Assembly: GCA_017540085.1 (NCBI GenBank) | Contig: JAFYBQ010000022.1 | Coordinates: 1-53,036 of the forward strand | Length of the DNA stretch: 53,036 bases | From: Synergistaceae bacterium | GTDB lineage: Bacteria; Synergistota; Synergistia; Synergistales; Aminobacteriaceae | Direction of reading: 5' to 3' | In this document: positions 24,968-34,263 of the stretch, piece by piece | How the letters are laid out: each line of letters starts with the position of its first letter | Position numbering within the stretch: the first letter of the stretch is position 1 | The notes under the pieces: model-generated | The model's input: only the letters and a program-made list of their open reading frames with translations | Told to the model about the DNA's origin: nothing | Database searches by the model: none | Program-made: the position numbers and the translations under genes

Positions 24968-26773
24968 ATGCTGAAAAGTGATTCACAATCCGACTTAATA
25001 CCCTCAATGTTTGTTTCAACGGCTGTAGCTATGATCTTCACACAGCTTGCCGGGTATGTTGCAGTTCTTATTGACGGAATAATCACAAGCAGGGCTTTAG
25101 GGTATCTGGCATACTCGGCAATATCTCTTCTCGTTCCCTTCAACGGCGTAATACTCCTCGTAAGCATGGGAATTTCAGCGGGCGTAAATGTCGTATGCTC
25201 TCAGGCTGTAGGGCGCGGCGAAAAGGACAAAGCTCATTCCGCTTTCACTGTCGGTGTTATTGCGGTGATTGTTTCTGCGCTGCTTCTTGTCATTGCGTGC
25301 GTGTTATGGCCGTCTGAGCTTTTCAGAATCTGCGGAATAACAGAAACTTCACACCCCGAAATCTATTCGCACATGGCCGGTTACCTTAAAGGCTACATGC
25401 CCGGAATACTTTTCCATATGATGATACAGATTCTCGGCCCTGTAATAGTTATTGACAGCGGCAAGGCGTTATTCACATCGTCGTCATTCTTTTTTGCGGG
25501 CGCGGATATTGCCGGGGATTTGCTGAATGCGTATGTCTTTCACGGCGGCACTTTCGGAATGGGACTCGCTACGTCAGCTTCATACTTTCTTCAGTTCTTG
25601 ATGCTTATGACTCACTTCATGAAGAACACCTCTTACTTCAGGATTTCGCTGAAAGGCTTCGAGTCTTCACAGCTCACGGAAATGATGAAGGCCGCTTCAC
25701 CTATGTTAGTGCTTAAACTTGCTACGGCGTTAAGGGATTTGGCCGTCAACAGAATCAATCTCAGCGTTGCACTTTCAGCGGCGGCGATTGCGGCGAGGGG
25801 TATACAGAACGATTTGAACACCGTGCTTTTCTGCATAGGAATCGGAATCGGGAATGCCGTTATCATAATGGCAGGAATGTTTTTCGGAGCCAATGACCGC
25901 CGGGGAATGAACCGCCTTTTCTCATGCACTGTGAAAATGTCTGTCATCATTGCCGGTACTGCAGGTGTGATTTCGTATTTCTTTGCTGAATGGATTGCTG
26001 AGTGTTTCACGTCTGATCCTGAAGTCATAAATTTTGCGGCATTCAGCATAAAGTGCATGGCATTGGGGCTTGTGCCTGATACCTTGTCGGTTGTGTATCA
26101 GCGTTACCTGCAGGGAATCAATGAGCGCGGGCTTGTAAATTTCCTGAGTTTTGCTGACAGATTTTTTATCCCTGTGGCAGCTGCTTACGTTATGGGAATT
26201 TATTTCGGCTCAAAAGGCATAATGGCTTCAATTGCTGCCGGAAAAATTATTCTCATCATTTTTATTGCGGTTACAATTTTAGTGCGTACAGGCTCACTCA
26301 GAAATTTCATGTTCCTTCCTAAAAATTTCGGCGGAACAAACGCGGATAACATTTACTCTTCGATAACTTCACAGTGCGATGTCATGAGAGAATGCAAGAG
26401 GGCTGAAATATTTTGCCAGGCTCACGGAGTCAGCGCGAAGGACGCAAAATTGATGGCGCTGTTCGTTGAAGAGACAGCCGGGAATATTATTGCTCACGGG
26501 AAACCGAAACGCTTTCACAGACTCAGGGCAGATTACCGGCTCTCATACAGCGATGGGAAAATCTGCATGACATTGCGCGACTGCTGCAGACATTTTGACC
26601 CTTCAGCATTCTACGAGGCGCACAAAGACGAGTCAGCCGGAAAAATATCAGGAATAAAAATTGTGATGGGACTCGCTGATGATGTAAGATACTTCAATGC
26701 TTTCAGCAGCAATAACATAATGATATATATTGATACGTCTAAAGGAGGATTTAATTGTGAAAATTTACATTAA
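24968..26773 (+). CDS. MATE-family transporter fused to a C-terminal anti-sigma-type ATPase domain
   Basis: About 601 residues. The first 450 form a MATE exporter with about 12 membrane helices. The sequence opens in the membrane at PSMFVSTAVAMIFTQLAGYV and has GISAGVNVVCSQAVGRGEKD in the first half. The last 140 residues resemble an RsbW/SpoIIAB-like HATPase: FVEETAGNIIAHG matches the N-box, LRDCCRHFDP stands where DxGxGFDP is expected, and GIKIVMGLADDVRYFNAFSSN matches the closing motif. The glycine-rich ATP-lid residues are replaced, so ATP binding is doubtful. ATG 24968 follows AGAGGG. Its 3' end overlaps the next gene. The fusion suggests transport coupled to a phospho-relay, which is inference. 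Confidence 0.7.
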   Translation: MLKSDSQSDLIPSMFVSTAVAMIFTQLAGYVAVLIDGIITSRALGYLAYSAISLLVPFNGVILLVSMGISAGVNVVCSQAVGRGEKDKAHSAFTVGVIAVIVSALLLVIACVLWPSELFRICGITETSHPEIYSHMAGYLKGYMPGILFHMMIQILGPVIVIDSGKALFTSSSFFFAGADIAGDLLNAYVFHGGTFGMGLATSASYFLQFLMLMTHFMKNTSYFRISLKGFESSQLTEMMKAASPMLVLKLATALRDLAVNRINLSVALSAAAIAARGIQNDLNTVLFCIGIGIGNAVIIMAGMFFGANDRRGMNRLFSCTVKMSVIIAGTAGVISYFFAEWIAECFTSDPEVINFAAFSIKCMALGLVPDTLSVVYQRYLQGINERGLVNFLSFADRFFIPVAAAYVMGIYFGSKGIMASIAAGKIILIIFIAVTILVRTGSLRNFMFLPKNFGGTNADNIYSSITSQCDVMRECKRAEIFCQAHGVSAKDAKLMALFVEETAGNIIAHGKPKRFHRLRADYRLSYSDGKICMTLRDCCRHFDPSAFYEAHKDESAGKISGIKIVMGLADDVRYFNAFSSNNIMIYIDTSKGGFNCENLH

Positions 26774-27536
26774 CACATGCGTATTGCCGCGTTGTAGATT
26801 GGAGACGGCGAAAATTTACCGCGAGGCATTCGGGGATAAAGTCTGCTTTGAAATTCTGCCGATGTTTGACCTGCCGAATTTCGAGTCAAATCTTGAGGCA
26901 AATATTGATTTCCTGCGTGAAGGGTCTGTGAGTTTTCATGAGCCTGTGTTCTGCGTTGAGCATTCAGCACCCAAAGGAAGCCCCAAATATGAAGAGACAA
27001 TGCGGCACATTATGCTGACGAAAAAATTTGCCGACATACTTCACCCCGTCCACATTGTCTATCACCTTAATAACTGCAAAGTTACCCCCGAAACAAAAGG
27101 CTCAATGCTGAAAACTTCCCTCGAAAATTTAGAGGAGATACGCGAAATATTTTCCGGCGTTCAGATTGTCATCGAAAATGTCGGAACTGAAGTAAAGGGC
27201 GACAGGCTGTTAGATCAGGAAGAATTTACAGCTTTGTGCAGGGAGAAAAATTTTGACGTGTTAATAGATGTCGGACACGCAAACGCAAATTCATGGGACA
27301 TTCGCAGGCTCATTCACGATTTGCGGACTCAGATTCGCGCGTACCATCTCCACAACAATGACGGAGTTCACGATCTTCACAACCGGCTCAATGACGGAAC
27401 GATAAACTTTGCGGAGCTTATGCCTTATATCCGCAGCGAGACTCCTGACGCGAGACTCATAATCGAGTACATAAGGCCGGAATATCACGGTCAGCCGCTG
27501 ACGGAAGACATAGAGACATTATGCCGTACGATATGA
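26757..27536 (+). CDS. TIM-barrel sugar isomerase / AP endonuclease 2-like protein
   Basis: The 259-residue protein has the xylose-isomerase-like TIM barrel pattern. Strands end in acidic or His residues: VCFEILPMF, VHIVYHLNN, QIVIENVGTE, VLIDVGHANAN, AYHLHNNDG and LIIEYIRPEY. Those Glu, Asp and His residues fit a divalent-metal site. GTG 26757 behind AAGGAGG is the best start, although the frame is open from 26730. It overlaps the MATE-fusion end and the cyclase start, giving a three-gene operon. Substrate unknown. Confidence 0.75.
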   Translation: MKIYINTCVLPRCRLETAKIYREAFGDKVCFEILPMFDLPNFESNLEANIDFLREGSVSFHEPVFCVEHSAPKGSPKYEETMRHIMLTKKFADILHPVHIVYHLNNCKVTPETKGSMLKTSLENLEEIREIFSGVQIVIENVGTEVKGDRLLDQEEFTALCREKNFDVLIDVGHANANSWDIRRLIHDLRTQIRAYHLHNNDGVHDLHNRLNDGTINFAELMPYIRSETPDARLIIEYIRPEYHGQPLTEDIETLCRTI

Positions 27537-28831
27537 CGGAAAAACTCCTGGCGTATATTTTCTCGAACATGGCCGATGCCATGTGCATAACCGCCAAGAA
27601 CGGAGAAATACATTACACCAGCAAGAGCGCGGAAAAACTTTTCGGGTTCGGCGAATCTTCAGCAGGCTGCAAAATCTGGGAAGTTATCCCCTTCACCGAG
27701 AGGAACGACAAACTGATACAGCTTTTCATTGACGCTGTGAAAATGCAGAGGGATATACATTCTTTTGCTGACTACGAGAACAACGCCGGGAAAATTTTCA
27801 GGCTTCACATCAGCATGTCATACATGAAAGGCGAGGGCGGAATATTCGTTATTATCGCGACGGATTTGACCGAGTTTTTGCGGATAAATTCGGCGTTTGA
27901 GCGTTACACATCACCGGAAATAGCAAAATACGTACTCCGCACACCTGAAGGCGAGAAGCAGGGCGGAAAATTGAAGGACGTTACTATTCTCATGAGCGAC
28001 TTGCGGGGCTTCACGGCATTAAGCACAAAACTTTCAGCCGATACCCTGATAACGATACTCAATCACTATTTTGAGAAAATGATTGCGGTGATTGAACGCT
28101 GGAAAGGAACTATGATTGAGTTTCTCGGCGATGGAATATTTGTTGTGTTCGGCGCGCCCAATGATGACGAGAATCACGCGGATCACGCTGTATCTTGTGC
28201 TGTCGAAATGCAGGACGCTATGAAGTCCGTAAACGAATGGAACGCGGAAAATAATTATCCCCTGCTTGAGATGGGAATCGGGATTAATTCCGGGCCTGCT
28301 GTTGTCGGGAATATAGGTTCAGCCCAGAAAATGAAGTACGGCTGCATAGGTGAGACAGTGAATCTTGCGGGAAGGGTTGAGACTTTCACGGTCGGAGGAC
28401 AGATATACATCTCGGAGCGTACAAAGGAAAAAATCACGGAGAATCTTTTCACGTCAGACGAACAAAGTTTCATGCCTAAAGGAGCAGCGAGTCCCATGAA
28501 AATTTTTGCGGTTGACGGGATCGGGGACATTCACATTTTACACAGGGATTATGTGATGAAAGATGTTGCGCGCAAGTGTGAAGTAAAATTCTCAGTGATT
28601 GCGGGAAAAATTGTTGACGGGGAAAAATATTCCGGCCATGTCGTGAAAATTTCAGATGATGAACGCTACGCAGTGATTGAGACTGACGCAAAAATTGAGG
28701 CCATGCAGAATTTGCTGATTGATATCGGCGGGAGTCTTTACGCAAAAATTCTCAGCAAAGACGGCGAACAGGTTACAGTTTGCTTCACGTCAAAGCCTGA
28801 CTGTTTCGGTGAATGGGTAAAATCCCTGTGA
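27521..28831 (+). CDS. PAS-domain class III nucleotidyl cyclase
   Basis: Makes cAMP or cGMP. An N-terminal PAS sensor (about 8-115: SNMADAMCITAKNGEIHYTS...) leads through a short helix to a cyclase domain (about 145-330). Metal-binding Asp residues lie in ILMSDLRGFT and FLGDGIFVVFGAP. The NxxxR catalytic pair is in VNLAGRVE. About 85 further residues at the C-terminus (KFSVIAGKIVDGEKYSGHVV to the end) look beta-rich and faintly PilZ-like, but are not assigned. Cytoplasmic, no membrane segment. It overlaps the TIM-barrel gene by 16 bases, linking a second-messenger signal to the transporter operon. Confidence 0.85.
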   Translation: MPYDMTEKLLAYIFSNMADAMCITAKNGEIHYTSKSAEKLFGFGESSAGCKIWEVIPFTERNDKLIQLFIDAVKMQRDIHSFADYENNAGKIFRLHISMSYMKGEGGIFVIIATDLTEFLRINSAFERYTSPEIAKYVLRTPEGEKQGGKLKDVTILMSDLRGFTALSTKLSADTLITILNHYFEKMIAVIERWKGTMIEFLGDGIFVVFGAPNDDENHADHAVSCAVEMQDAMKSVNEWNAENNYPLLEMGIGINSGPAVVGNIGSAQKMKYGCIGETVNLAGRVETFTVGGQIYISERTKEKITENLFTSDEQSFMPKGAASPMKIFAVDGIGDIHILHRDYVMKDVARKCEVKFSVIAGKIVDGEKYSGHVVKISDDERYAVIETDAKIEAMQNLLIDIGGSLYAKILSKDGEQVTVCFTSKPDCFGEWVKSL

Positions 28832-28839
28832 ATGACAGC

Positions 28840-28871
28840 AAAAAAACGGCCTCCCCCTGAAGAGAGAGACC
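28840..28871 (-). terminator. terminator of the miaA-ispH-S1 operon
   Basis: On the minus strand the stem GGTCTCTC / GGGGAGGCC (8 pairs, two wobble) is followed by G and seven T. Confidence 0.75.
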
Positions 28872-28897
28872 GCCGAAAATTTTTCCGTGTTACGCCG

Positions 28898-30562
28898 CTA
28901 TTCTTTCGCCCATTCGGATCCCTTGAAGGCTTCCGCGAATGGGTTGTACTCTAACGCTTCTCCGTCATCCTCGTAGCCGCTGGACTCCTTGAAGCCGCGT
29001 GAGCGTCCTCCCTTCCTGCGCTCCCTGCGGTCGGGGCGTTCTCCTTTGGCCTCAGGCTTTCCGGGTTCGCGCTCCTCACGTACGGGTTCGGGTTCGGGTT
29101 CGGGGACTGGCTCAAGTGCGCTGAGTGAGAGTCTCATTCTCCGCTGTTCGGGGCTGACCTCAAGCACACGCGCTGTAACCTCTTGCCCTTCCTGCAGAAC
29201 GTCCGCGGGCTTCTCGACTCTCTTCCGGCTTAACTGCGAAATGTGAATGAGTGCCTCGACTCCCTCTTCAACCTCAACGAACGCGCCGAAATCAGCAAGG
29301 CGCACAACTTTGACCGTGATGTCCTGCCCGGGAAGATATTTCTTGTCGATCTCGTTCCACGGGTCATTGAGCTGTTTGCAGCCGAGGCTGATGCGCTTTT
29401 TCTCCATGTCGACATCAAGCACGAGAACTTCAAGCTCCTGCCCCCGTTTGAGAACATCGCGGGGCTTCTTGATTCTTGCCCATGAAATATCGCCCACGTG
29501 AACGAGTCCCTCAATGCCCGGCTCAATCTCAACGAACGCGCCGAAATCTGTCAGGTTCGTTACAGTCCCCTTCATCACGTCGCCCTTGTGGACTCTCTGG
29601 TCTACTGTGTCCCAAGGATCGCCGGCTACCTGCTTTATGCTCAGTGAAATTCTGTCTGTGGCGCGGTCAATCCCGATAACCTTCACCGTAACTTTGTCGC
29701 CCTTCTTGAACATCTCTTTGAGCTTGAACGAACGCTTCCACGTGATTTCCGTGAGGTGAACAAGGCCGTCCATCTCGCCGAGATTCACGAAAACGCCGAA
29801 ATCTGTCAGGCTTGAGACTTCACCCTCTAGCGTGTCGCCCTCGTGGACTCTCTCGTAGAATTTTGCTTTGCGCTCATTCTCGGCTTCCTCAAGAAGTACC
29901 CTGCGCGAGAACACAAGCCTGTGCTTTCTCTTGTCGTGGTCAAGAACTTTCACCGTAAGAGTCTGCCCGACAAAATTCTGCGGGTTCGCGCCCCTTCCGG
30001 CTAATGTGAGCTGTGATACAGGTATGAATCCCTCAAGACCCATAGCATTCACCATGAGGCCGCCTTTCACACGGCTGACTCCCTTCACATCAATAACGGG
30101 ATTCGCCCTCAATGCCGCGTCAAGTGCTTCCCATCTCCTGTCGAACTCGTGCCGCCAGCGTGAAAGCAGTAACTGCGCGTCATCCCCGTCCCGGACACTG
30201 ACAACTTCAACCTCAATGACATCGCCGGGCTTAGGCTCTGAGCCTTCCTCCTCGATTAGTGCGTGGTTAGTGTATTCCCTCATGGGCAATAACCCCTCGC
30301 ACTTGAATCCGACATCAACGAGGAATCCGGCATCGTTCCTGTTTATGACGGTGCCTTTACGGATTTCGCCCTTGCGGAGGTGAACATTGTCGCCGTACTG
30401 GTCTAACGCTTCCTGCATTGTTTCAGGCTCGTGGGACTGCGCTTCTGTTGCCGGGACTGTTTCCGGTGCTGTCTGTGCCGCTTCTGCTGACGGTGTTTCT
30501 GTTACGGGTGCTTCTGTTGCTTCTGTTGTTGCTTCCTGCATAACTTCCTGCTGATTCTCCAT
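28898..30562 (-). CDS. S1 RNA-binding domain protein (ribosomal protein S1-like)
   Basis: About 554 residues with five S1 modules, recognisable by repeats such as LTDFGVFVNLGEMDGLVHLTE, LTDFGAFVEIEPGIEGLVHV and LADFGAFVEVEEGVEALIHIS. An N-terminal acidic/Thr-rich tail (about 45 residues) and a charged C-terminal tail rich in Pro, Glu and Arg flank them. Probably binds mRNA for translation initiation. ATG 30562 (MENQQEV) is preferred over the more upstream open frame because that extension lies inside ispH. It begins 8 bases after the ispH stop; in many Firmicutes these two are adjacent or fused. Confidence 0.85.
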   Translation of the reverse strand: MENQQEVMQEATTEATEAPVTETPSAEAAQTAPETVPATEAQSHEPETMQEALDQYGDNVHLRKGEIRKGTVINRNDAGFLVDVGFKCEGLLPMREYTNHALIEEEGSEPKPGDVIEVEVVSVRDGDDAQLLLSRWRHEFDRRWEALDAALRANPVIDVKGVSRVKGGLMVNAMGLEGFIPVSQLTLAGRGANPQNFVGQTLTVKVLDHDKRKHRLVFSRRVLLEEAENERKAKFYERVHEGDTLEGEVSSLTDFGVFVNLGEMDGLVHLTEITWKRSFKLKEMFKKGDKVTVKVIGIDRATDRISLSIKQVAGDPWDTVDQRVHKGDVMKGTVTNLTDFGAFVEIEPGIEGLVHVGDISWARIKKPRDVLKRGQELEVLVLDVDMEKKRISLGCKQLNDPWNEIDKKYLPGQDITVKVVRLADFGAFVEVEEGVEALIHISQLSRKRVEKPADVLQEGQEVTARVLEVSPEQRRMRLSLSALEPVPEPEPEPVREEREPGKPEAKGERPDRRERRKGGRSRGFKESSGYEDDGEALEYNPFAEAFKGSEWAKE

Positions 30563-30569
30563 AAGTGAA

Positions 30570-31436
30570 TCAATCCCCCTGTAAATCCTGCTTTGCCGCA
30601 ATAATTTTTGTGATTTTATCGATAAGCCATTCGGGTGTGCTTGCACCCGCAGCAATACCAACCATATTTTTGCCGTTGAACCATTCCGAATTTGCTTCTA
30701 TGTCGTTCTCATCCTCAGCCCACAGGACATTAACGCCCTCGGATTCGAGTATGTCGCGCAACTTTCCTGTGTTCGCGCTAGATTTTCCGCCAATAAGCAC
30801 AACGCCGTCAAGATTGTTATTCCGCACAAGATTCCGGGCGGCCTCCTGACGCTGTGCCGTAGCCTTGCAGATAGTGTTGCAGACTCTAAGCTCTGACGAT
30901 TTCCCGACAAGAATCCCGGCGACACGTTCGAGTCTTTCCTCGCGCTGTGTTGTCTGTGAAATGAGTGCTGTTTTTGCGTGAAACTGAATCCGCGATGCTT
31001 CGTCCTCATTTGCTACAACTTCCGCAGTTTTGTTGTCTGCTACATGGCCGATTATGCCGCGTATTTCGGGGTGATTTCTGTCGCCCAATAAGACAACATG
31101 ATACCCTTCGCGTGATAACTGTGCTGCTTTCTCCTGGGCTTTTCTGACAAATGGGCAAGTCATATCCTCGACATTAACGCCCCTTGCTTTAAGCCTCTCT
31201 GTAACTTCAAGCGGCTCACCGTGAGCGCGGATTAAGACCTTTGCGCCGTCAGGAATCTGCGAGTCATTGTCCGCGACTCTGAGTCCGAGCGATTCGAGTC
31301 TTGAGACTTCCTGCGGGTTATGTATCGGGAGTCCTATCGTCCATACTTCCGGCTCATGTCTGAGGGCTTCCGAAATAGCGTCAACCGCCCTTTTCACGCC
31401 GAAACAGAATCCGGCATGTTCGGCCTTGATTATCAT
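30570..31436 (-). CDS. ispH: 4-hydroxy-3-methylbut-2-enyl diphosphate reductase
   Basis: Last step of the MEP pathway, giving IPP and DMAPP with a [4Fe-4S] cluster. The 288-residue sequence has the three cluster cysteines in HAGFCFGVKRA, DMTCPFVRK and RVCNTICKATAQRQEA, and GGKSSANTGKLR plus GIAAGASTPEWLI near the C-terminus. It overlaps miaA by one base upstream and precedes the S1 gene. DMAPP made here is also the substrate of MiaA, a sensible pairing. Confidence 0.95.
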   Translation of the reverse strand: MIIKAEHAGFCFGVKRAVDAISEALRHEPEVWTIGLPIHNPQEVSRLESLGLRVADNDSQIPDGAKVLIRAHGEPLEVTERLKARGVNVEDMTCPFVRKAQEKAAQLSREGYHVVLLGDRNHPEIRGIIGHVADNKTAEVVANEDEASRIQFHAKTALISQTTQREERLERVAGILVGKSSELRVCNTICKATAQRQEAARNLVRNNNLDGVVLIGGKSSANTGKLRDILESEGVNVLWAEDENDIEANSEWFNGKNMVGIAAGASTPEWLIDKITKIIAAKQDLQGD

Positions 31437-32380
31437 TATGATGATGCCTCTTTGTGTATGTGTCTGTTTATCGTGTCTATGATTTCTTCCTCGTGATTAG
31501 ATTCGGACATGTCGAACCACACAGCCGGCGAAAATTTTTTGAACCATGTCTGCTGGCGGCGGCAGAATGCTTTTGTCCGTGATATTGATATTTCTAGGGC
31601 GTTATCGAGCGTGATTTTTCCCCTGTGATAGTCTATTAGCTCCTTGTAGCCGAGTCCCTTCAGCGGGTTGTATCTGTCATCAAATCCGTGCTTCATGAGC
31701 CATTCGACTTCCGCCGGAAAATCTGATGAGTATTCCTGCTCCAAACGAATCTCAATCCGCCTGAATAATTCCTCCCTAGGACGCGACAGCCCTATGTACA
31801 GAATATCGAATCCGTAATCGCGTTTTTCCCCTCCGCTGTAAATCTGTGATGGAGCCTTCCCGGTAAGCTCGAAAATCTCAAGTGCCCGCGTAACCCTCTG
31901 AATGTCGTTCTTGTGGAGACGCTGTGCCGTGTCGGGGTCAACTTCAGCAAGCCTCATGTGCAGTAATTCCGCCCCCTGCGAGTTTGCGAGGGCCTCATAC
32001 TTTCCGCGAACGTCAGAATCAGACGGCAGGTCAGTATTCAGTGAGGCGTGAAAAAGCGCGTTGTAGTAGAACGGAGTCCCTCCGACAAAAAGCGGGATTC
32101 TATTGCGGGATAATATTCTCCGGGCGGCCTGTGATGCTTTGTCTGCGAAATCTGAGACGGTAAATTTTTCGTCCGGGTCTGCGATGTCGATCATGTGATG
32201 AGGAATTTCACGGCGCAACGAGGCTGATACTTTATCCGTACCCGCGTCCATATAGCGATACACTTGGCGTGAATCTACAGAAATTATTTCAGCGTTTAAT
32301 TTCTCTGCGGCGGATAAGCTAAGTGCCGTTTTTCCTACGGCTGTAGCTCCGATAAAAGCAACCGCGGGCTGCCTGTTCAT
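31436..32380 (-). CDS. miaA: tRNA dimethylallyltransferase
   Basis: Adds a dimethylallyl group to A37 of tRNAs reading UNN codons. The 314-residue protein has the P-loop GATAVGKTALSL, IISVDSRQVYRYMDAGTDK, the phrase PHHMIDIADPDEKFTVSDF, and a C-terminal TKAFCRRQQTWFKKF. Length is normal. First gene of miaA-ispH-S1, with an extended -10 about 60 bases upstream. Its product is the substrate for MiaB, encoded at 20370. Confidence 0.95.
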   Translation of the reverse strand: MNRQPAVAFIGATAVGKTALSLSAAEKLNAEIISVDSRQVYRYMDAGTDKVSASLRREIPHHMIDIADPDEKFTVSDFADKASQAARRILSRNRIPLFVGGTPFYYNALFHASLNTDLPSDSDVRGKYEALANSQGAELLHMRLAEVDPDTAQRLHKNDIQRVTRALEIFELTGKAPSQIYSGGEKRDYGFDILYIGLSRPREELFRRIEIRLEQEYSSDFPAEVEWLMKHGFDDRYNPLKGLGYKELIDYHRGKITLDNALEISISRTKAFCRRQQTWFKKFSPAVWFDMSESNHEEEIIDTINRHIHKEASS

Positions 32381-32433
32381 GAAAATCGCAAGACCTCATT
32401 TAATGAAACGTGATGAAAAACAAAGTGAAGTGA

Positions 32434-32442
32434 ATTATAACA
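32434..32442 (-). promoter_or_regulatory. extended -10 promoter of the miaA operon
   Basis: On the minus strand TGTTATAAT, about 55 bases before the miaA start. A plus-strand TATAAT at 32464-32469 could serve the divergent rhodanese gene. Confidence 0.5.
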
Positions 32443-32513
32443 CAATATGAAAAATTGCAAGGGTATAATAATCAAAATTCATCCCGAAAAAAATTCAGGA
32501 AGGTTATATTGAC

Positions 32514-33041
32514 ATGAAGAGAAAATATCCCCCGCTTGAAGTCGTCGCGCCTGTGATGTTTGCGCTTGTGTTTGTTGTTACGCTGATATATTCGCGCTTT
32601 GAGCCTCATGTTGATGATGTTGACGCGGAATACGTGAAGGAGTTTTCCGGGAAGCCCGGCTATATTCTCGTTGACGCACGCCCTGAAGAGTCATACATGG
32701 GAAAGTCGCCCCGCCCCGGAGTCCCCGGAGGCCACATTCCCGGAGCCATCAATTTCCCGATAGAACACCTAAGCGGAAGGACTCAGATTGTCGCGGCGTT
32801 GTTGGCCAAAGAAGGAATCACTAAGGACAAGACGGTGATACTTTACTGCAACACGGGCGTATTGTCCGGGAGAATGGCGGATCAGCTGGTAACGCGGTTC
32901 AATTTTTCGTCAGCAAGAGTCAAAAACTACAGGGGCAGCACGGTCGAATGGGTGAAAGACCCGGACAATATATTACTGCCTGAAGATCATGAGACGGGAT
33001 TTCTTAATGATGTGGACTCTGAGGCGTTCAGGGGAAAATAA
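32514..33041 (+). CDS. membrane-anchored rhodanese-like protein
   Basis: A 175-residue protein with one N-terminal transmembrane segment (about 8-26) and a rhodanese domain. Features are ILVDARPEESYMG, GGHIPGAINFP and the active-site loop YCNTGVLSGRM with a catalytic Cys near residue 121. Single-domain rhodaneses transfer sulfane sulfur, but the partner is unknown. The domain probably faces the periplasm. It precedes the aminotransferase gene by about 40 bases and is divergent from miaA. Confidence 0.8.
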   Translation: MKRKYPPLEVVAPVMFALVFVVTLIYSRFEPHVDDVDAEYVKEFSGKPGYILVDARPEESYMGKSPRPGVPGGHIPGAINFPIEHLSGRTQIVAALLAKEGITKDKTVILYCNTGVLSGRMADQLVTRFNFSSARVKNYRGSTVEWVKDPDNILLPEDHETGFLNDVDSEAFRGK

Positions 33042-33081
33042 TTGCCTTCAGGTGTGATAATAATTGCAGGAGATGAAATAA

Positions 33082-34218
33082 TTGACAGTACCAATATTAG
33101 ACTTGTCGCGGTCATTCGGTGAAATAAAGCCTGATGTATTCGCGGCGATGGAAAGAATATTTGACGCTCAGAGCTTCATACTTGGGCAGGAAGTGAAAAC
33201 GTTTGAGTCTCACTGCGACTCATATCTTGATGTCCCGGAAAATTCCTGCGTAGGGTGTGCCTCCGGGACTGACGCTCTTTTGCTTGCGCTGATGTCGTGC
33301 GACATTAAGCCGGGGGACGAGGTAATCACGACTCCTTTCACGTTCTTTGCGACTTCCGGGACGGTTGCCAGGCTCGGAGCTGTTCCCGTTTTCGCTGACG
33401 TTGACCCGCAGACCTACAATATCAATATCGAGCAGGCCATGACGAAAATCACGGAGCGGACGAAAATATTTCTCCCCGTTCACCTTTTCGGGCAGATGGC
33501 ACCGATTGAGGGCGTAATCTCGGATCTTCACGAACGCAATATACTCACGGTAGAGGACACCGCGCAGGCATTCGGGGCGACTCGTTCTGCTGACGGGAAA
33601 ATTCTGCGGGCGGGGACTGTCGGTGATGTCGGGTGCTTCTCGTTCTTCCCGACAAAGAATCTCGGCGGGTGCGGCGACGGCGGAATGGTTGTAACACGCG
33701 ACAAGGATAGGGCAGAGCGTCTCAGGCGGCTTCGTGTTCACGGCTCCGGGGCAACGTACTATCATGACGAAATCGGCATAAATTCCCGGCTTGACGCGAT
33801 ACAGGCGGCTATCCTCGACGTAAAGCTGAAACATCTTGAGGCGTGGAACGAGGAGCGCAGGAAGGCCGCTGACTATTATCGGCTTCTGTTCAAGTCCAAC
33901 GACCTGAACGAATTTATCACAGCCCCCGCCGAGCTTGACGGGAATTATCACATCTATCATCAGTATGTTGTGCGTGTGAGTGAAAAGCGCGATGAGCTTA
34001 TGCAGTATCTTAACGCTGAGGGATTCGCCGTGAGGGTGTATTATCCTTTACCGCTGCACCTTCAGCCGTGCTTCTCGTACTTGGGCTACAAGGCCGGGGA
34101 TTTCCCTGTGAGCGAGCAATTGTCGCGTGAGGTTCTAGCCTTGCCGATTTTTCCGGGACTGAAGGCGGACGAACAAGAGTCATTAGTCGCGGCCATGAGA
34201 AAATTTTTCAGGAAGTAA
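33082..34218 (+). CDS. DegT/DnrJ/EryC1/StrS-family sugar aminotransferase
   Basis: PLP enzyme that usually aminates nucleotide-linked keto sugars for surface glycans. The 378-residue protein has VPILDLSRSFGEI, GCASGTDALLLAL, EDTAQAFGA, the PLP lysine in SFFPTKNLGGCGDGGMV, and NSRLDAIQAAIL. It begins with TTG 33082 behind AGGAGA. The terminator at 34225 follows directly. No sugar-nucleotide genes are adjacent, so the pathway is unclear. Confidence 0.88.
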   Translation: MTVPILDLSRSFGEIKPDVFAAMERIFDAQSFILGQEVKTFESHCDSYLDVPENSCVGCASGTDALLLALMSCDIKPGDEVITTPFTFFATSGTVARLGAVPVFADVDPQTYNINIEQAMTKITERTKIFLPVHLFGQMAPIEGVISDLHERNILTVEDTAQAFGATRSADGKILRAGTVGDVGCFSFFPTKNLGGCGDGGMVVTRDKDRAERLRRLRVHGSGATYYHDEIGINSRLDAIQAAILDVKLKHLEAWNEERRKAADYYRLLFKSNDLNEFITAPAELDGNYHIYHQYVVRVSEKRDELMQYLNAEGFAVRVYYPLPLHLQPCFSYLGYKAGDFPVSEQLSREVLALPIFPGLKADEQESLVAAMRKFFRK

Positions 34219-34224
34219 AACGAG

Positions 34225-34258
34225 TCCTCCCTCAGAAATTCCGGGGGAGGATTTTTTT
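34225..34258 (+). terminator. terminator after the aminotransferase
   Basis: Stem TCCTCCC / GGGGAGGA, loop TCAGAAATTCCG, then seven T. The loop and stem closely resemble those at 46695 and 48655. Confidence 0.88.
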
Positions 34259-34263
34259 GCGCG

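Noticed and set aside
28989-29130. Repetitive GGTTCGGGTTCGGG stretch as a noncoding tandem repeat
   Set aside because: It encodes the Pro-Glu repeats of the S1 protein's C-terminal tail and is explained as coding sequence.
29868-30383. Plus-strand open frame of 171 codons
   Set aside because: It is antisense to the S1-domain gene and is Ser/Thr/Pro-rich, typical of a shadow frame in a high-GC coding region.
33220-33960. Minus-strand open frame of 246 codons
   Set aside because: It is antisense to the DegT aminotransferase, whose motifs are complete. The antisense product has no recognisable motif.
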